A stretch of 64,000 nt of DNA from Lachnospiraceae bacterium UBA3401 (GTDB lineage: Bacteria > Bacillota > Clostridia > Lachnospirales > Lachnospiraceae): positions 1 through 64,000 of the forward strand of contig DEPD01000136.1 in the NCBI GenBank assembly GCA_002358575.1, given 5' to 3'. This document shows positions 1 to 8,337 of this stretch, in pieces; position 1 is the stretch's first letter, and every line of letters begins with the position of its first letter. The notes below the pieces were generated by a model. The model was not told the origin of the DNA, did no database searches, and saw only the letters and a program-made list of their open reading frames with translations. A program made the translations under genes and the position numbers.

Positions 1-70
1 TAGCCAAGTCAAGATGCGTCACTTATTTTTCTACAGTTCCTAAGTCCGTAAGAAAACGTACTGACTACAA

Positions 71-112
71 GTAAAAATCCATTTGCGAAGCAAATTTTGC
101 ATGGATTTTTAC
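71..112. terminator. Hairpin terminator after phosphoesterase gene
   Basis: An inverted repeat (GTAAAAATCCAT at 71-82 pairing with ATGGATTTTTAC at 101-112, with a further TTTGC/GCAAA pairing inside) lies 28 bases beyond the stop of the leftward phosphoesterase gene. The A/T-rich outer arms supply a T run in either direction, so it can terminate both strands. Nothing else is recognisable in bases 1-139. Confidence 0.6.
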
Positions 113-139
113 CTGTTACTGGAACGGAGTGAACAGTAA

Positions 140-937
140 CTATACATAAAATATTTTTTCGTCTTCCAATCGAATACAGGCAAGTTTTGCTTCCAACTCC
201 CTATCTCGGAATGTGCACCCACAATCAATATCATAAAATTTACAATCTTTTTCTTGATCGTAATACTGAAAAACACTTCCATTATTGTAAGCAAAGCATT
301 CCTTAATTATGGTAGGCGTATGTCCTGCGATAATCGTTCCATACTGTACTCCGCCAAACGTAAAGCTCTCATCTCTCGCATAGAGATAAAATTTTTTTAA
401 ACTGCCAAAACGTTTGCTAATGTTTTCAACTTTTTCAGTATATCCTGCATGGACAATAATATATATCCTATTTTTAAACATTTGTTTGTGATAATAGGGC
501 ATCTGTCGGATTCTCACTGACCATCTACACAAATCATGCATTGTAATACAATGGTGTTCTAACAAAGAGCCAATTGTGCCATACAAATCAAAATAGGAAA
601 CGGACAATACCTTGCGGCGCATAAAATACTTTACAGACTTATACAATGCTACTGCGCCTGCATTGGAAGCAAAATCGGTACCCAGTTCCTCGCTGCGATC
701 AAGCAAAAGCATTAAATCCACATAAGCCGCAAATTCTTCTTCATGATTTCCACATAACAGCAAAACATTAGGCGGACACTGCTCTATCCATTTCAGCATT
801 TCATAACTCTGTGGTCCCCTATCTATATAATCACCCGCCATAATGAGCTGGTCTGTATCGGAAAATCCAATTTTTTCAAGCATGGAAAGAAAATATTTAT
901 AACAACCGTGAAGGTCACTCATTACATAGGTGCTCAT
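140..937 (-). CDS. Calcineurin-like metallophosphoesterase
   Basis: A 265-residue cytosolic protein with the metal-binding signature of the PPP/calcineurin-like phosphoesterase fold: DLHG at residues 8-11, GDYIDRG at 35-41, GNHEE at 63-67, then HAGYT and GHTPT. These residues normally hold two divalent metals that hydrolyse phosphoesters; the substrate cannot be told from sequence. The start is the ATG behind AAAGGAGGTG; an in-frame extension upstream has no ribosome site. It lies 77 bases downstream of the GH127 gene on the same strand and may be co-transcribed. It looks like a host gene. Family confidence is high, role unknown. Confidence 0.85.
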   Translation of the reverse strand: MSTYVMSDLHGCYKYFLSMLEKIGFSDTDQLIMAGDYIDRGPQSYEMLKWIEQCPPNVLLLCGNHEEEFAAYVDLMLLLDRSEELGTDFASNAGAVALYKSVKYFMRRKVLSVSYFDLYGTIGSLLEHHCITMHDLCRWSVRIRQMPYYHKQMFKNRIYIIVHAGYTEKVENISKRFGSLKKFYLYARDESFTFGGVQYGTIIAGHTPTIIKECFAYNNGSVFQYYDQEKDCKFYDIDCGCTFRDRELEAKLACIRLEDEKIFYV

Positions 938-1014
938 ACGAACACCTCCTTTCAATCCCTTTAAAGATTCTAATTTCTCCCATACAATTTTCCTATTATT
1001 CCATAAACCAGAAT

Positions 1015-3153
1015 CTAGTACTGTATCCACACACGCATCTCACCCTCGCCGCGGTTACACCACGCGTAATATGGAATCCATCGAAGCGTCACATCTTCAT
1101 AGCGCGCAGGCATATATTCCCGATATAAAGTATTTTTTAAAGAGGTGACCAAACGCCGTTTCCCTGGAACTTTTAGTGTCGCCATTGAATGACCTAGCTC
1201 CTCTGTCATCTCCACAGCAATGTTCCGACAATCTGTTCCAATACGGTCTATATCTGCCTTGTATAGATGCAAATTTTTGCCATTGTCTGCCTCTTCCATA
1301 CAATATACAATAGGTCCTCTCACAAACGTTACTTTTCCAATATCCTCACACACACGCTCATCAGCAGTCACCATATGAACGCCCATTGAGAAATCAAGAG
1401 AAATGCTGTCCTCTGTCTGCCACTCTCCGCGTAGATACAGATATCCGTCCTGCACAAAGATTTCCTGCAAATTGCTCTGCGAAACCTGTAAATTTTCACC
1501 TTCTGTCTTCCATGCAATATTTGTGGAAAAGCCACCACAAATTACTTTTGCATTTCCGCTGTCACTCCATCCAGGAATTCGCATTGCCAAAGTACATGGT
1601 ACAATCTTTTGCGTCTGAATATGCACAGACACATGACCATTCCAAGGCATTTCTGTTTCCACTTTCAAATTTATCTCTTGTGGGCCTATCTTTTTTGTCA
1701 ATATACTACCCATATACAAATGAAACCACAAAGTATCCTCTCGTTCTGTATAGGCATAAGATGCAACCGAACTGACAATGCGCGCAATATTGGGCGGACA
1801 ACAAGCACAGCCAAACCATTTTTGGCGAACAGGTTTTACATGACTCTTTCGACTGTCTTTATAACATGCCTCAGGCAGCACTTCTAACGGATTGACATAG
1901 AAAAAACTCTTTCCATCCAATGCCATACCACTCAAAACAGTATTGTATAACGCCAGCTCACAGACATCAGCATAGCGGCTTTCCGCTTTGATTTCTAGCA
2001 TTCGCCTTGCAAAGAATACCAATCCGATTGCCGCACAGGTCTCCGAATAAGCTGTGTCGTTTGGTAAGTCAAACGGAAAAGAAAATGCTTCCCCATGGCT
2101 TGTACCGCCAATCCCACCAGTCACATAAAGTTTCTCCCGCACAATGCTCTCCCAAAGTCGCTGACAAGCCGCATACATGGCATCATCTAGCATCAGACGC
2201 GCTACATCTGCCATACCAGAATAGAGATAAACTGCTCTGACCGCATGTCCCACTGCCTCACTCTGTTCTCGAACAGGTTTGTGTGCCTGATAATATGCGT
2301 AACGCTCCTCATTCTCATCAAATTTTGGCAGTTGTTCCACGCTACCTTCAAGTGCGGCACGTTTTTGCTCTTCCTGGTCAAAATAGTAAGGTTTTATTCC
2401 GCGTTGGTTCAAGAAAAATTGACTAAGTTTGAGATATTTGTCCTCACCCGTCACCTCGTAGAGACGAACAAGCGCCATCTCAACAATCTCATGTCCTGGA
2501 TACCCTTTGCAACCGCCCTCCTGTGAACCAAAATACGCAGCCACATAGTCAGCATATCGACGCGCTGCATTCAACAACTTATCTTTTCCTGTCGCCTGAT
2601 AATACGCTATAGCGCCCTCTATCAAATGCCCTAGACAATACAACTCATGATGATCCTTTAGATTTGTAAACGCTCTATCCATACCATTGATAATATAGTA
2701 GGTATCCAGATAACCATTTTCCAACTGTGCAGCGCACACCAAATCAATCGCCTCATCCGCTGTCTGTTCTAACTGTGCATCTGGATACTGTATTAAAGAA
2801 TATGCCACAGCCTCAATCCACTTACTAAAATCACTGTCCTGAAATACAAAACCATAAAACTTGTCAGGTTCTGGCTTTGTGGGATCCGCTGGAAGTGTAT
2901 TAAACCCCCGAAATGTATATTTGGGCGCCATATAGGCTTTCCCCATCTCTCGTTTTTCCCGCATCATGCGTCCCGCCGCGCGAAAATTATGCATACAGTA
3001 ACTTGGCGCCGCATCTGCAATTCGATCATTCAACGCTTCCCATTGATATGGAATCACCTCCTTGCGCACAAGTTCTTGTTCCCTGTTCCAAAAGGCATCC
3101 GTAATTGTCACTTGTTTCAAATCTAAAGGTCTACTAAACGTTTTTGTATTCAT
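1015..3153 (-). CDS. GH127 beta-L-arabinofuranosidase
   Basis: A 712-residue protein without a signal peptide, matching glycoside hydrolase family 127 (former DUF1680). The N-terminus opens with the DAFW element, followed by an (alpha/alpha)6 barrel. Family members bind zinc and use a catalytic cysteine: the Glu-x-Cys element is visible as YSETCAAIG near residue 370 and the paired cysteines as GCACCPPN near residue 450. The characterised activity is removal of beta-L-arabinofuranosyl units from plant glycans, here on imported oligosaccharides because the protein appears cytosolic. The ATG follows GGAAAGAG. A palindrome directly upstream (3168-3195) suggests sugar-responsive control. This is probably the host gene bordering the prophage. 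Confidence 0.9.
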   Translation of the reverse strand: MNTKTFSRPLDLKQVTITDAFWNREQELVRKEVIPYQWEALNDRIADAAPSYCMHNFRAAGRMMREKREMGKAYMAPKYTFRGFNTLPADPTKPEPDKFYGFVFQDSDFSKWIEAVAYSLIQYPDAQLEQTADEAIDLVCAAQLENGYLDTYYIINGMDRAFTNLKDHHELYCLGHLIEGAIAYYQATGKDKLLNAARRYADYVAAYFGSQEGGCKGYPGHEIVEMALVRLYEVTGEDKYLKLSQFFLNQRGIKPYYFDQEEQKRAALEGSVEQLPKFDENEERYAYYQAHKPVREQSEAVGHAVRAVYLYSGMADVARLMLDDAMYAACQRLWESIVREKLYVTGGIGGTSHGEAFSFPFDLPNDTAYSETCAAIGLVFFARRMLEIKAESRYADVCELALYNTVLSGMALDGKSFFYVNPLEVLPEACYKDSRKSHVKPVRQKWFGCACCPPNIARIVSSVASYAYTEREDTLWFHLYMGSILTKKIGPQEINLKVETEMPWNGHVSVHIQTQKIVPCTLAMRIPGWSDSGNAKVICGGFSTNIAWKTEGENLQVSQSNLQEIFVQDGYLYLRGEWQTEDSISLDFSMGVHMVTADERVCEDIGKVTFVRGPIVYCMEEADNGKNLHLYKADIDRIGTDCRNIAVEMTEELGHSMATLKVPGKRRLVTSLKNTLYREYMPARYEDVTLRWIPYYAWCNRGEGEMRVWIQY

Positions 3154-3167
3154 TTTTCTCTTTCCTA

Positions 3168-3195
3168 TTTAATCGTCTTATATAAGATGATTAAA
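3168..3195. promoter_or_regulatory. 28-bp palindrome upstream of GH127 gene
   Basis: A near-perfect inverted repeat centred at 3181/3182 (arms beginning TTTAATC and ending GATTAAA, one mismatched pair) lies immediately upstream of the GH127 ribosome site. Its size and position fit a binding site for a dimeric regulator of a sugar-utilisation gene. No regulator gene is in the window. A second small hairpin (CGCAT/ATGCG) lies near 3244-3258. The rest of 3154-3429 shows no gene. Confidence 0.45.
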
Positions 3196-3429
3196 TGCCT
3201 TTTATTTCTTTACAGTTTTTTATCTTGATTATTTAATAAGCATCGCATCTCCTATGCGACGGTTTCACCACAAAATTCCACTTTTATAATTTACATTTTG
3301 ATAAAAATGTTTGTTCTATGCCATTATATCAGTTTTTATCCTTATCCTCAATAGATTTTCCATATTTTCTACTCACTAGAGTCAGACTGTATCCTGAAAA
3401 CTGACAACCTATTGAAGAATCCTGATTTT

Positions 3430-3720
3430 TTACATTTCTTCTGGTTTTCCAAAATAACGCCTATATACTCTTTGGTGTATTCCAGATGGATATTTATTCA
3501 TGAATGCTTGCGCTTCTTTCTGGCTTAAAACTTTATATTCATCATCTCCTGCTAAATCATAGGTTGTCTGTAAAATAAACGTTTTGCCTTTCGGATAGTA
3601 TAACCGCTTTGTCTGCGTATTGAAGTCAAAAAGCGCTCCTTTTTTACTAACCACTGCCTCACACAACAAATCCTGATTGGATAAAACATACTTTTTCCCA
3701 TTAATAATTATGCCTGCCAT
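3430..3720 (-). CDS. Small hypothetical protein, phage-type
   Basis: A 96-residue protein with no signal peptide or membrane segment. It begins with a small beta-rich section (IIINGKKYVLSNQD) and ends in a basic stretch (HQRVYRRYFGK). I do not recognise its family. It overlaps the 3' end of the upstream gene by 13 bases, so the two are translationally coupled. The pair sits in a leftward run with a Rha-like regulator and a ribbon-helix-helix protein, which suggests prophage accessory genes rather than host housekeeping. Confidence 0.6.
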   Translation of the reverse strand: MAGIIINGKKYVLSNQDLLCEAVVSKKGALFDFNTQTKRLYYPKGKTFILQTTYDLAGDDEYKVLSQKEAQAFMNKYPSGIHQRVYRRYFGKPEEM

Positions 3721-4034
3721 ACCGTCGCCTCCCTGCCTCTCAAAAGAGCCACATTGTCAAGGAGTTTCATTGCAGTTTTAAATCCTGCAATAAAACCGCT
3801 CTCCTCAAACTCAACGGCAACATTCATCATCTTGTCATATAGCTCACTCTGTAGCTTAACATTGTCGGGAAATGCACTTACACAAAACTGGTCATACATA
3901 TCAGCTTCTATTTCGGCAGCAGTCGTATGTCTTGGCTTATCTTCCATACTTTTAACATACTCGCAAAATAACTCTGCGATAGCAGCGTCTCTGCCTGTTT
4001 CTTTTTTCTCTGGGATTGTTTTTGAAACTTTCAT
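3708..4034 (-). CDS. Hypothetical phage-associated protein
   Basis: A 108-residue protein, acidic in the middle and predicted mainly helical. The ATG behind AAAGGAG is preferred; upstream in-frame sequence lacks a ribosome site. Its middle part (AELFCEYVKSMED and YDKMMNVAVEFEESGFIAGFKTAMKLL) resembles small proteins found next to phage Rha or antirepressor genes in Firmicutes, but no function is known to me. It is 22 bases downstream of the Rha-like gene and overlaps the next gene. Confidence 0.6.
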   Translation of the reverse strand: MKVSKTIPEKKETGRDAAIAELFCEYVKSMEDKPRHTTAAEIEADMYDQFCVSAFPDNVKLQSELYDKMMNVAVEFEESGFIAGFKTAMKLLDNVALLRGREATVWQA

Positions 4035-4056
4035 GGTACAACGCTCCTTTCTCCTC

Positions 4057-4563
4057 TTATTTTCCCAAACTCTCAAGCGTCAACTGCTCATACTCCGGCG
4101 CCTTTACAAAATCCTCTGTCAGCTCCACGCCAAACTGCGCCGATACCTTCTTGAAGTTCTCTGCAATCTTATGCGGCGCTAGGTTCTGCCGGACTGCAAC
4201 CTTGTCCATGATTTTAAGGTAGCTGGCTAGTTCGCCAAGGGATATATCAGAGGGGTTGATAATTGTTAGTTCGTCCTCCATCTCATGAAAACGGTTGATG
4301 TACCGCGCGGTGAACTCTGTGCCTTTTTGCCCTGTCAGTTTGTGGGCGATAAACTCACAGCCTTTCTTGGTGACAAGGTAGCAAGGCATTGTCTTATTCT
4401 GTTCTGTGATATAGGTTGATTCTGTGAAGAAATCGGAGAGTCCAATTTTGGCTTCTCCTAATTGGGACACATAATTCCGAATATCTCTCAATAATTTAGA
4501 ATGGTCTTTACCAACCATCTGCGATACCTCAATAGATGTAAGAACCTGTCCGATTTTAGACAT
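4057..4563 (-). CDS. Rha family phage regulatory protein
   Basis: A 168-residue protein whose first ~100 residues match the Rha family: an early TSIEVSQMVGKDHSKLLRDIR helix-turn-helix-like section, then FFTESTYI and PCYLVTKKGCEFIAHKLTGQKG. The C-terminal part (NLAPHKIAENFKKVSAQFGVELTEDF) looks like a separate small domain shared with phage antirepressors. Rha proteins are phage regulators first described as interfering with phage growth. The ATG lies behind AGGAGG. It heads a leftward three-gene run and is probably a phage regulatory cassette. Confidence 0.75.
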   Translation of the reverse strand: MSKIGQVLTSIEVSQMVGKDHSKLLRDIRNYVSQLGEAKIGLSDFFTESTYITEQNKTMPCYLVTKKGCEFIAHKLTGQKGTEFTARYINRFHEMEDELTIINPSDISLGELASYLKIMDKVAVRQNLAPHKIAENFKKVSAQFGVELTEDFVKAPEYEQLTLESLGK

Positions 4564-4685
4564 AATGATACCTCCTATGAAAAATATGTTGATTTTCCCA
4601 TAAGAGGCTGATATAATAATACTTGTCAATCTCTTGTGGGATTGGTGCCTTGAGTAGTCGTATCGGGTCGTCAAACTGGAAACGG

Positions 4686-4847
4686 CTACTCTTTTAATTT
4701 TCTTATTCCTCGTCTGATAGCTTCTGCTTTTTCGACTTTCTCTTTCTCACAATACTCTTTCAGTATTTCTGAGTGTTCCCTATCAAGCCTTACAGTTACC
4801 TGTTCAGATTTAGGATTGTCAGACTTTGGTCTGCCCATTTGTGACAT
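4686..4847 (-). CDS. Ribbon-helix-helix DNA-binding protein
   Basis: A 53-residue protein. After a GRPKSDNPKSEQ leader it has the beta-strand VTVRLD followed by two helices ending EAIRRGIRKLKE, the layout of Arc/MetJ/CopG dimeric repressors. The ATG follows GAGGTG. Upstream is a consensus promoter (4885-4913) with two direct TGACATTCA repeats (one between the -35 and -10 elements, one just downstream), a plausible autoregulatory operator. It could be an orphan antitoxin; no toxin-like partner is adjacent. Confidence 0.75.
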   Translation of the reverse strand: MSQMGRPKSDNPKSEQVTVRLDREHSEILKEYCEKEKVEKAEAIRRGIRKLKE

Positions 4848-4884
4848 ATTCTTTTCACCTCACTTTTTGAATGTCACTAAGTAT

Positions 4885-4913
4885 AGTATAGTTTATGAAT
4901 GTCAAAAAGTCAA
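4885..4913 (-). promoter_or_regulatory. Promoter of ribbon-helix-helix gene
   Basis: On the minus strand TTGACT (4908-4913) and TATACT (4885-4890) are separated by exactly 17 bases. Two TGACATTCA direct repeats flank the -10 element and could be the operator of the encoded ribbon-helix-helix protein. The -35 lies inside a ~50-bp block repeated at 7722-7771. Confidence 0.65.
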
Positions 4914-4958
4914 TACCCAAAATTAAAAAAACAGCAGATTTTTTCTACTGTCCTTTTC
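4909..4958. repeat. 50-bp terminator/promoter block, copy A
   Basis: This stretch closely matches 7722-7771: both read GTCAATACCC, an A/T run, then a hairpin (ACAGCAG, T-rich loop, CTACTGT) with flanking T/A runs. Each copy therefore carries a terminator for leftward traffic followed by the -35 of a leftward promoter. The two copies bracket the 2.8-kb segment holding the 404-residue protein, the lipoprotein and BrnTA. Confidence 0.7.
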
Positions 4959-5043
4959 TCTTTAAGTAACACTCTATCATTTCCTTTCAATGCCCATACA
5001 AAATCAATATATTTTTGTCAATAGTTTTACTTACGGCTTTATT

Positions 5044-5072
5044 TTATTGGCACTTAATGATATACTTATAAT
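5044..5072 (+). promoter_or_regulatory. Promoter for the 404-residue protein gene
   Basis: TTATTG (5044-5049) and a consensus TATAAT (5067-5072) are separated by 17 bases, about 20 bases upstream of the start codon and its AGGAGG ribosome site. Confidence 0.55.
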
Positions 5073-5093
5073 TAAAACACTAGGAGGTATACC

Positions 5094-6308
5094 ATGAGTA
5101 TTTTTGATTTCTTCCATAAAAAGCAGACTATTCCACACCATACTTGTGAAACCATTAAACGACAAATACAGATTTTAACAGAAAGCATAAATCTTGTGAA
5201 CGATTCCTGCGATGTCCAAACTGTTTTGAAACAATATGATATCACCTGCCAGACATTAGAACATCTGTCAAAATATACAGATGAAGAAATGCAGGCAGCG
5301 GGTTTTAAAACTCTCGGTTTATTATCAGAATCCCTTTCTAATATATTAGCTGATAAGGAAAACATTATCAATCAAGCCATACAACGAAACTTTGACAAGG
5401 AAATTGATTCACTTACTACAACTGATGGAAAAGCAAAGGCTCTTGACACTTTGTATAACTCCATACGCATCATGGATGGACTAGATAGTGTAAACATTTC
5501 TTTTTTAGATGCCCTATATCAGGAGCGAAAAAACAATCTTTGTATAACAATACAATTTGGACAGTTCACGCCTCTACCAAGTAAACAGTTCAAAACACAA
5601 ACTGGTCTCGACATTGAATCAGAAGAATATGTTCAATTGTCAACATCTGGTGACGAAAATGTATGTCCCATGTGCGCACAATTTGAAGGAAAAATATTCC
5701 CTGTTAATGATGCCCCGAAACTTCCCTTGTGCCCAAGTTGTGCATGTGCCTATATGTACTACTATAAAAATGATTTACCAAGTAATGCAGTAATCAGTCA
5801 TAAGAATGATTTTATTTTGCCATCAAAACATACCCCTTTATTTTATAAGCATCAGCAGATCATTTATAATGAACCTGACATTAACAAACAAATACGCTTA
5901 TGTGAAAACGACTTAAATAAATTATCTGAATTTATGACCCCATATATTAATGCTAATTTTAATGCCCCACAAGAATTGGTTTGTAGAGATTTGCTTCCTG
6001 AACTCTATATGCGGCTTGGAAAATGGGACAAGGCAGAAAAAGCAATCAAGCGATGCATTGAAGCTAATGCCTATTATCCTGATAATGGTTCTGAGGAACT
6101 TCTTTATTTGACTACTTTTCGCAAAGTCGCCACACAGGCTATTTCTTACATAACACAGAATCCTGGATGTCTTCAGCGAAACATTTATAAAGCATTACCC
6201 TATGAAGCAGACGAAAAAGAATGTTTAAAACATTTTCTTCGAAACAGCCTGTTAATCACCAAAGAAAAATTTAATAATACAAACAAACTGTATATCCCAA
6301 AAGCATAA
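5094..6308 (+). CDS. Hypothetical protein with MuF-like Cys motif
   Basis: A 404-residue soluble protein, the only rightward gene of the left region. The ATG follows CTAGGAGGTATACC. Residues ~1-150 are helical. Near residue 188 a paired-cysteine segment (VCPMCAQFEGKIF then PLCPSCACAY) resembles the Cys pattern at the end of phage MuF/SPP1 gp7 head-morphogenesis domains, including the one in this prophage. The C-terminal ~150 residues have a TPR-like helical part (LPELYMRLGKWDKAEKAIKRCIE) and a winged-helix-like end (NPGCLQRNIYKAL). I do not recognise a characterised family. Its own promoter and position between two repeated terminator blocks suggest a self-contained accessory (moron) gene. 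Confidence 0.6.
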   Translation: MSIFDFFHKKQTIPHHTCETIKRQIQILTESINLVNDSCDVQTVLKQYDITCQTLEHLSKYTDEEMQAAGFKTLGLLSESLSNILADKENIINQAIQRNFDKEIDSLTTTDGKAKALDTLYNSIRIMDGLDSVNISFLDALYQERKNNLCITIQFGQFTPLPSKQFKTQTGLDIESEEYVQLSTSGDENVCPMCAQFEGKIFPVNDAPKLPLCPSCACAYMYYYKNDLPSNAVISHKNDFILPSKHTPLFYKHQQIIYNEPDINKQIRLCENDLNKLSEFMTPYINANFNAPQELVCRDLLPELYMRLGKWDKAEKAIKRCIEANAYYPDNGSEELLYLTTFRKVATQAISYITQNPGCLQRNIYKALPYEADEKECLKHFLRNSLLITKEKFNNTNKLYIPKA

Positions 6309-6421
6309 ACCTATGTTTGTGCTTTCGGTACTTCATTTTATCGTAATAATTCTTCTTTGTCATTATTTACAAGATTTAAAAGAGCCACTTGCAAAACAAG
6401 TAGCTCTAATTTTCTATAGCC

Positions 6422-6991
6422 TCAATACTTCTCCAGCACAGCTAGTAAAATTGGTACTTGCACTAAATTGCCTGATATGCTATCAAGTACATATGTTCCA
6501 TTTTCTCTTTTCAATACAAATTCAATCAATTCTTCTCCATTAGTCTGTTGAAACTTTAATCCTATTTTATTATATTTGATTTGATCAACGTATACACCAA
6601 GTCCGCTCATTGAATTTAAACATTGTTTATATACTGCCTGTACACCCTCCGAAGTAGCCGAATAAGGTTCCTGGGAAACAAGTTGCAAATATTTTTCCCC
6701 ATCTATAAGCACTAAACAATCCTCTCCAAAATATGTTGCTGCCCATGCCCTAGCAAACGAATGTTTTCTATCTTCATCTAATTTTTGTGTTTTTTCATCT
6801 AGCAATTCTTTTTTCGTTTTTTCATAATCCTGTTTCAACGTTTCCAATTGTTGACGTGAAACTTCCAATTCTTCCTCCAGTTCATTTTTTTCTGTTTGGA
6901 GCTTATCATAATCCTTTTGTGATACACCACACCCTACACATGTTCCCAAAATGATATAGCACATAATTACTATAATTTTTATTTTTCTCAT
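6422..6991 (-). CDS. Coiled-coil lipoprotein
   Basis: A 189-residue secreted protein. The second ATG (8 bases from GGAGG) gives a short basic N-terminus, a hydrophobic stretch and a lipobox-like VGCG, predicting a lipid-anchored cysteine near residue 21. Residues ~25-80 form a strong heptad coiled coil rich in E, K and L. The C-terminal domain is globular and unfamiliar. The gene is convergent with the 404-residue protein gene. A surface lipoprotein expressed from a prophage could alter phage adsorption or host envelope, but that is inference. Confidence 0.65.
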   Translation of the reverse strand: MRKIKIIVIMCYIILGTCVGCGVSQKDYDKLQTEKNELEEELEVSRQQLETLKQDYEKTKKELLDEKTQKLDEDRKHSFARAWAATYFGEDCLVLIDGEKYLQLVSQEPYSATSEGVQAVYKQCLNSMSGLGVYVDQIKYNKIGLKFQQTNGEELIEFVLKRENGTYVLDSISGNLVQVPILLAVLEKY

Positions 6992-7174
6992 ACTCATATC
7001 CTCCGTTTTTGGAACATTATAACATATGGTGTAAAAAAATGGAATAATATGGCACAAAAAAAGAAATCTGCTGCAACAGATTTCCTCAATATGATTTAGA
7101 ATTTTACAAATACTATTTTGCCACCTTTATAATCAAAAATGAACATTTATATTATCTGTTATAATTGTTCACAC

Positions 7175-7390
7175 TTACTTCCAAGACATCTGCAACTTCT
7201 TCTTATTCTTTGCACAATCCGACAAATACAGATTGATAAGCGTCTGGTATGGTATGCCCGATTCCTCGCTCTGCGCTTTGAAAAAATCCACTGTATCGTT
7301 ATCAATATTTATCGTTATCTGCTTTTTCAGCCTTTTTACATATGGGTTTCTCCTAGGATTCAAATTCTCAATATCATATTCCTCTCTCAT
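7175..7390 (-). CDS. brnA: BrnA-like antitoxin
   Basis: A 71-residue protein with a charged N-terminus and a ribbon-helix-helix C-terminus: QITINIDNDTVDFFKAQSEESG then PYQTLINLYLSDC, as in BrnA/CopG antitoxins. It begins inside the 3' end of the toxin gene (17-bp overlap), behind AGAGGTG, the usual toxin-first order of brnTA. The protein should bind BrnT and repress the shared promoter; an A/T-rich palindromic stretch fills that promoter. Confidence 0.8.
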   Translation of the reverse strand: MREEYDIENLNPRRNPYVKRLKKQITINIDNDTVDFFKAQSEESGIPYQTLINLYLSDCAKNKKKLQMSWK

Positions 7391-7691
7391 TGATTTCACC
7401 TCTTGCATATCTGTTATATGTTTTTGTTTCACTTTTGGTTGCTTTCCTTGCTGAAATGATTCTGATGATGTTATCATCGCCACGGTAGCAATGACTCACA
7501 ATGCACAGGTTTTCATGTTTGGTAATTCCAAGTATTAGGAACCGCTCTTCCTCCATAGAGTGTTCCGGGTCATCAAACATGATTGCATCATCATCATAAA
7601 ATACTGTTGCCGCTTCTTCAAAATCAATTCCATGCTTAGCTTTATTGATTTTATTTTTATTTTCGTCCCATTCAAAACTTATATATTCCAT
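7374..7691 (-). CDS. brnT: BrnT-like toxin (type II TA)
   Basis: A 105-residue protein with BrnT hallmarks: the opening FEWDENKNKINKAKHGIDFEEA, a VFYDDDAIMFDDPEH segment, and a C-terminal RIISARKATKSETKTYNRY. BrnT is a RelE-like ribonuclease toxin that halts translation and is neutralised by BrnA. There is no ribosome site before the ATG, and the -10 hexamer ends only six bases upstream of it, so the transcript is probably leaderless. Prophage brnTA pairs are typically addiction or anti-phage modules. Confidence 0.85.
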   Translation of the reverse strand: MEYISFEWDENKNKINKAKHGIDFEEAATVFYDDDAIMFDDPEHSMEEERFLILGITKHENLCIVSHCYRGDDNIIRIISARKATKSETKTYNRYARGEINERGI

Positions 7692-7697
7692 AATTGT

Positions 7698-7726
7698 ATT
7701 ATAATTATTTAGTAATTATTTGTCAA
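7698..7726 (-). promoter_or_regulatory. Consensus brnTA promoter, leaderless
   Basis: On the minus strand a perfect TTGACA (7721-7726) and perfect TATAAT (7698-7703) are separated by 17 bases. The BrnT ATG (7689-7691) falls where transcription should start. The spacer is an A/T-rich imperfect palindrome (AATAATTACTAAATAATT), a likely BrnA operator. Confidence 0.75.
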
Positions 7727-7771
7727 TACCCAAATTAAAAAAGACAGCAGTTTTTTCTACTGTCCTTCTTT
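7722..7771. repeat. 50-bp terminator/promoter block, copy B
   Basis: Second copy of the block at 4909-4958, with the hairpin GACAGCAG, T-rich loop, CTACTGTC. Just to its right on the minus strand an open frame ends in ISLSELASFLRKEGQ, similar to the SLGELASYLK segment of the Rha-like protein. It may be the tail of a decayed phage gene, but it is too short to call. Confidence 0.65.
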
Positions 7772-7868
7772 TCTTAGGAAGCTGGCTAACTCACTTAATG
7801 AGATTTCAATGTATCTGTTGTATCATTTATTCAGTTGTCACAAAATTCAGTATAATCAATTTGAACTT

Positions 7869-8279
7869 TTACCATATTCTAATAACGCCGCCAATGGACG
7901 ACTTCACACCGATGCGTCCAAACTCCGAACAATCCGGCATTTTCTTATTAATCACATATGCCAATGCCTGCCCTTCTTCCAAGTCCTCACGATCTAACTC
8001 CCACTCGGAATTATCCTGTTTCACATACAGAAGGTTATATAAATCGCCAATGTTCGTAAACTGATGAATAACATGATAAACAACCGCCTCATGCTTCTTC
8101 TCGAACTCATTTACCATTGCCTGTTCCTCGTCATCTAGCCAATACAAAATTCCCATATGTTCCGACTTATTCAGCTTTTCTTCTCCCTTAAACTCATTCA
8201 GCACATTCTTATGCACCTTCAGAGCTTCCAATCTCTTTACCGCCTCTGCTCTTGTTTCCTCAATATTTCTTACTGCCAT
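7869..8279 (-). CDS. Conserved hypothetical protein under phage-type control
   Basis: A 136-residue soluble acidic protein beginning MAVRNIEETRAEAVKRLEAL. The ATG lies 7 bases from AGGAGG. I do not recognise the family. The N-terminal half is helical; the C-terminal half has strand-like sections (VVYHVIHQF, LLYVKQD) and ends GGVIRIW. Its ~230-base leader holds two elements identical to the operators of the phage repressor region, a third lies further upstream, and a TACG-type promoter sits at 8476-8517. It is therefore probably a prophage gene controlled by the same repressor circuit. Confidence 0.65.
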   Translation of the reverse strand: MAVRNIEETRAEAVKRLEALKVHKNVLNEFKGEEKLNKSEHMGILYWLDDEEQAMVNEFEKKHEAVVYHVIHQFTNIGDLYNLLYVKQDNSEWELDREDLEEGQALAYVINKKMPDCSEFGRIGVKSSIGGVIRIW

Positions 8280-8337
8280 GTACATTTCCTCCTGTTTTAA
8301 GTTGTTCTACTGATATTTAACTTATACGCATCACAAA

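Noticed and set aside
7741..7830. Short leftward frame ending ISLSELASFLRKEGQ
   Set aside because: Only about 20 codons before an upstream stop; similarity to the Rha-like protein is too short to call a gene or pseudogene.
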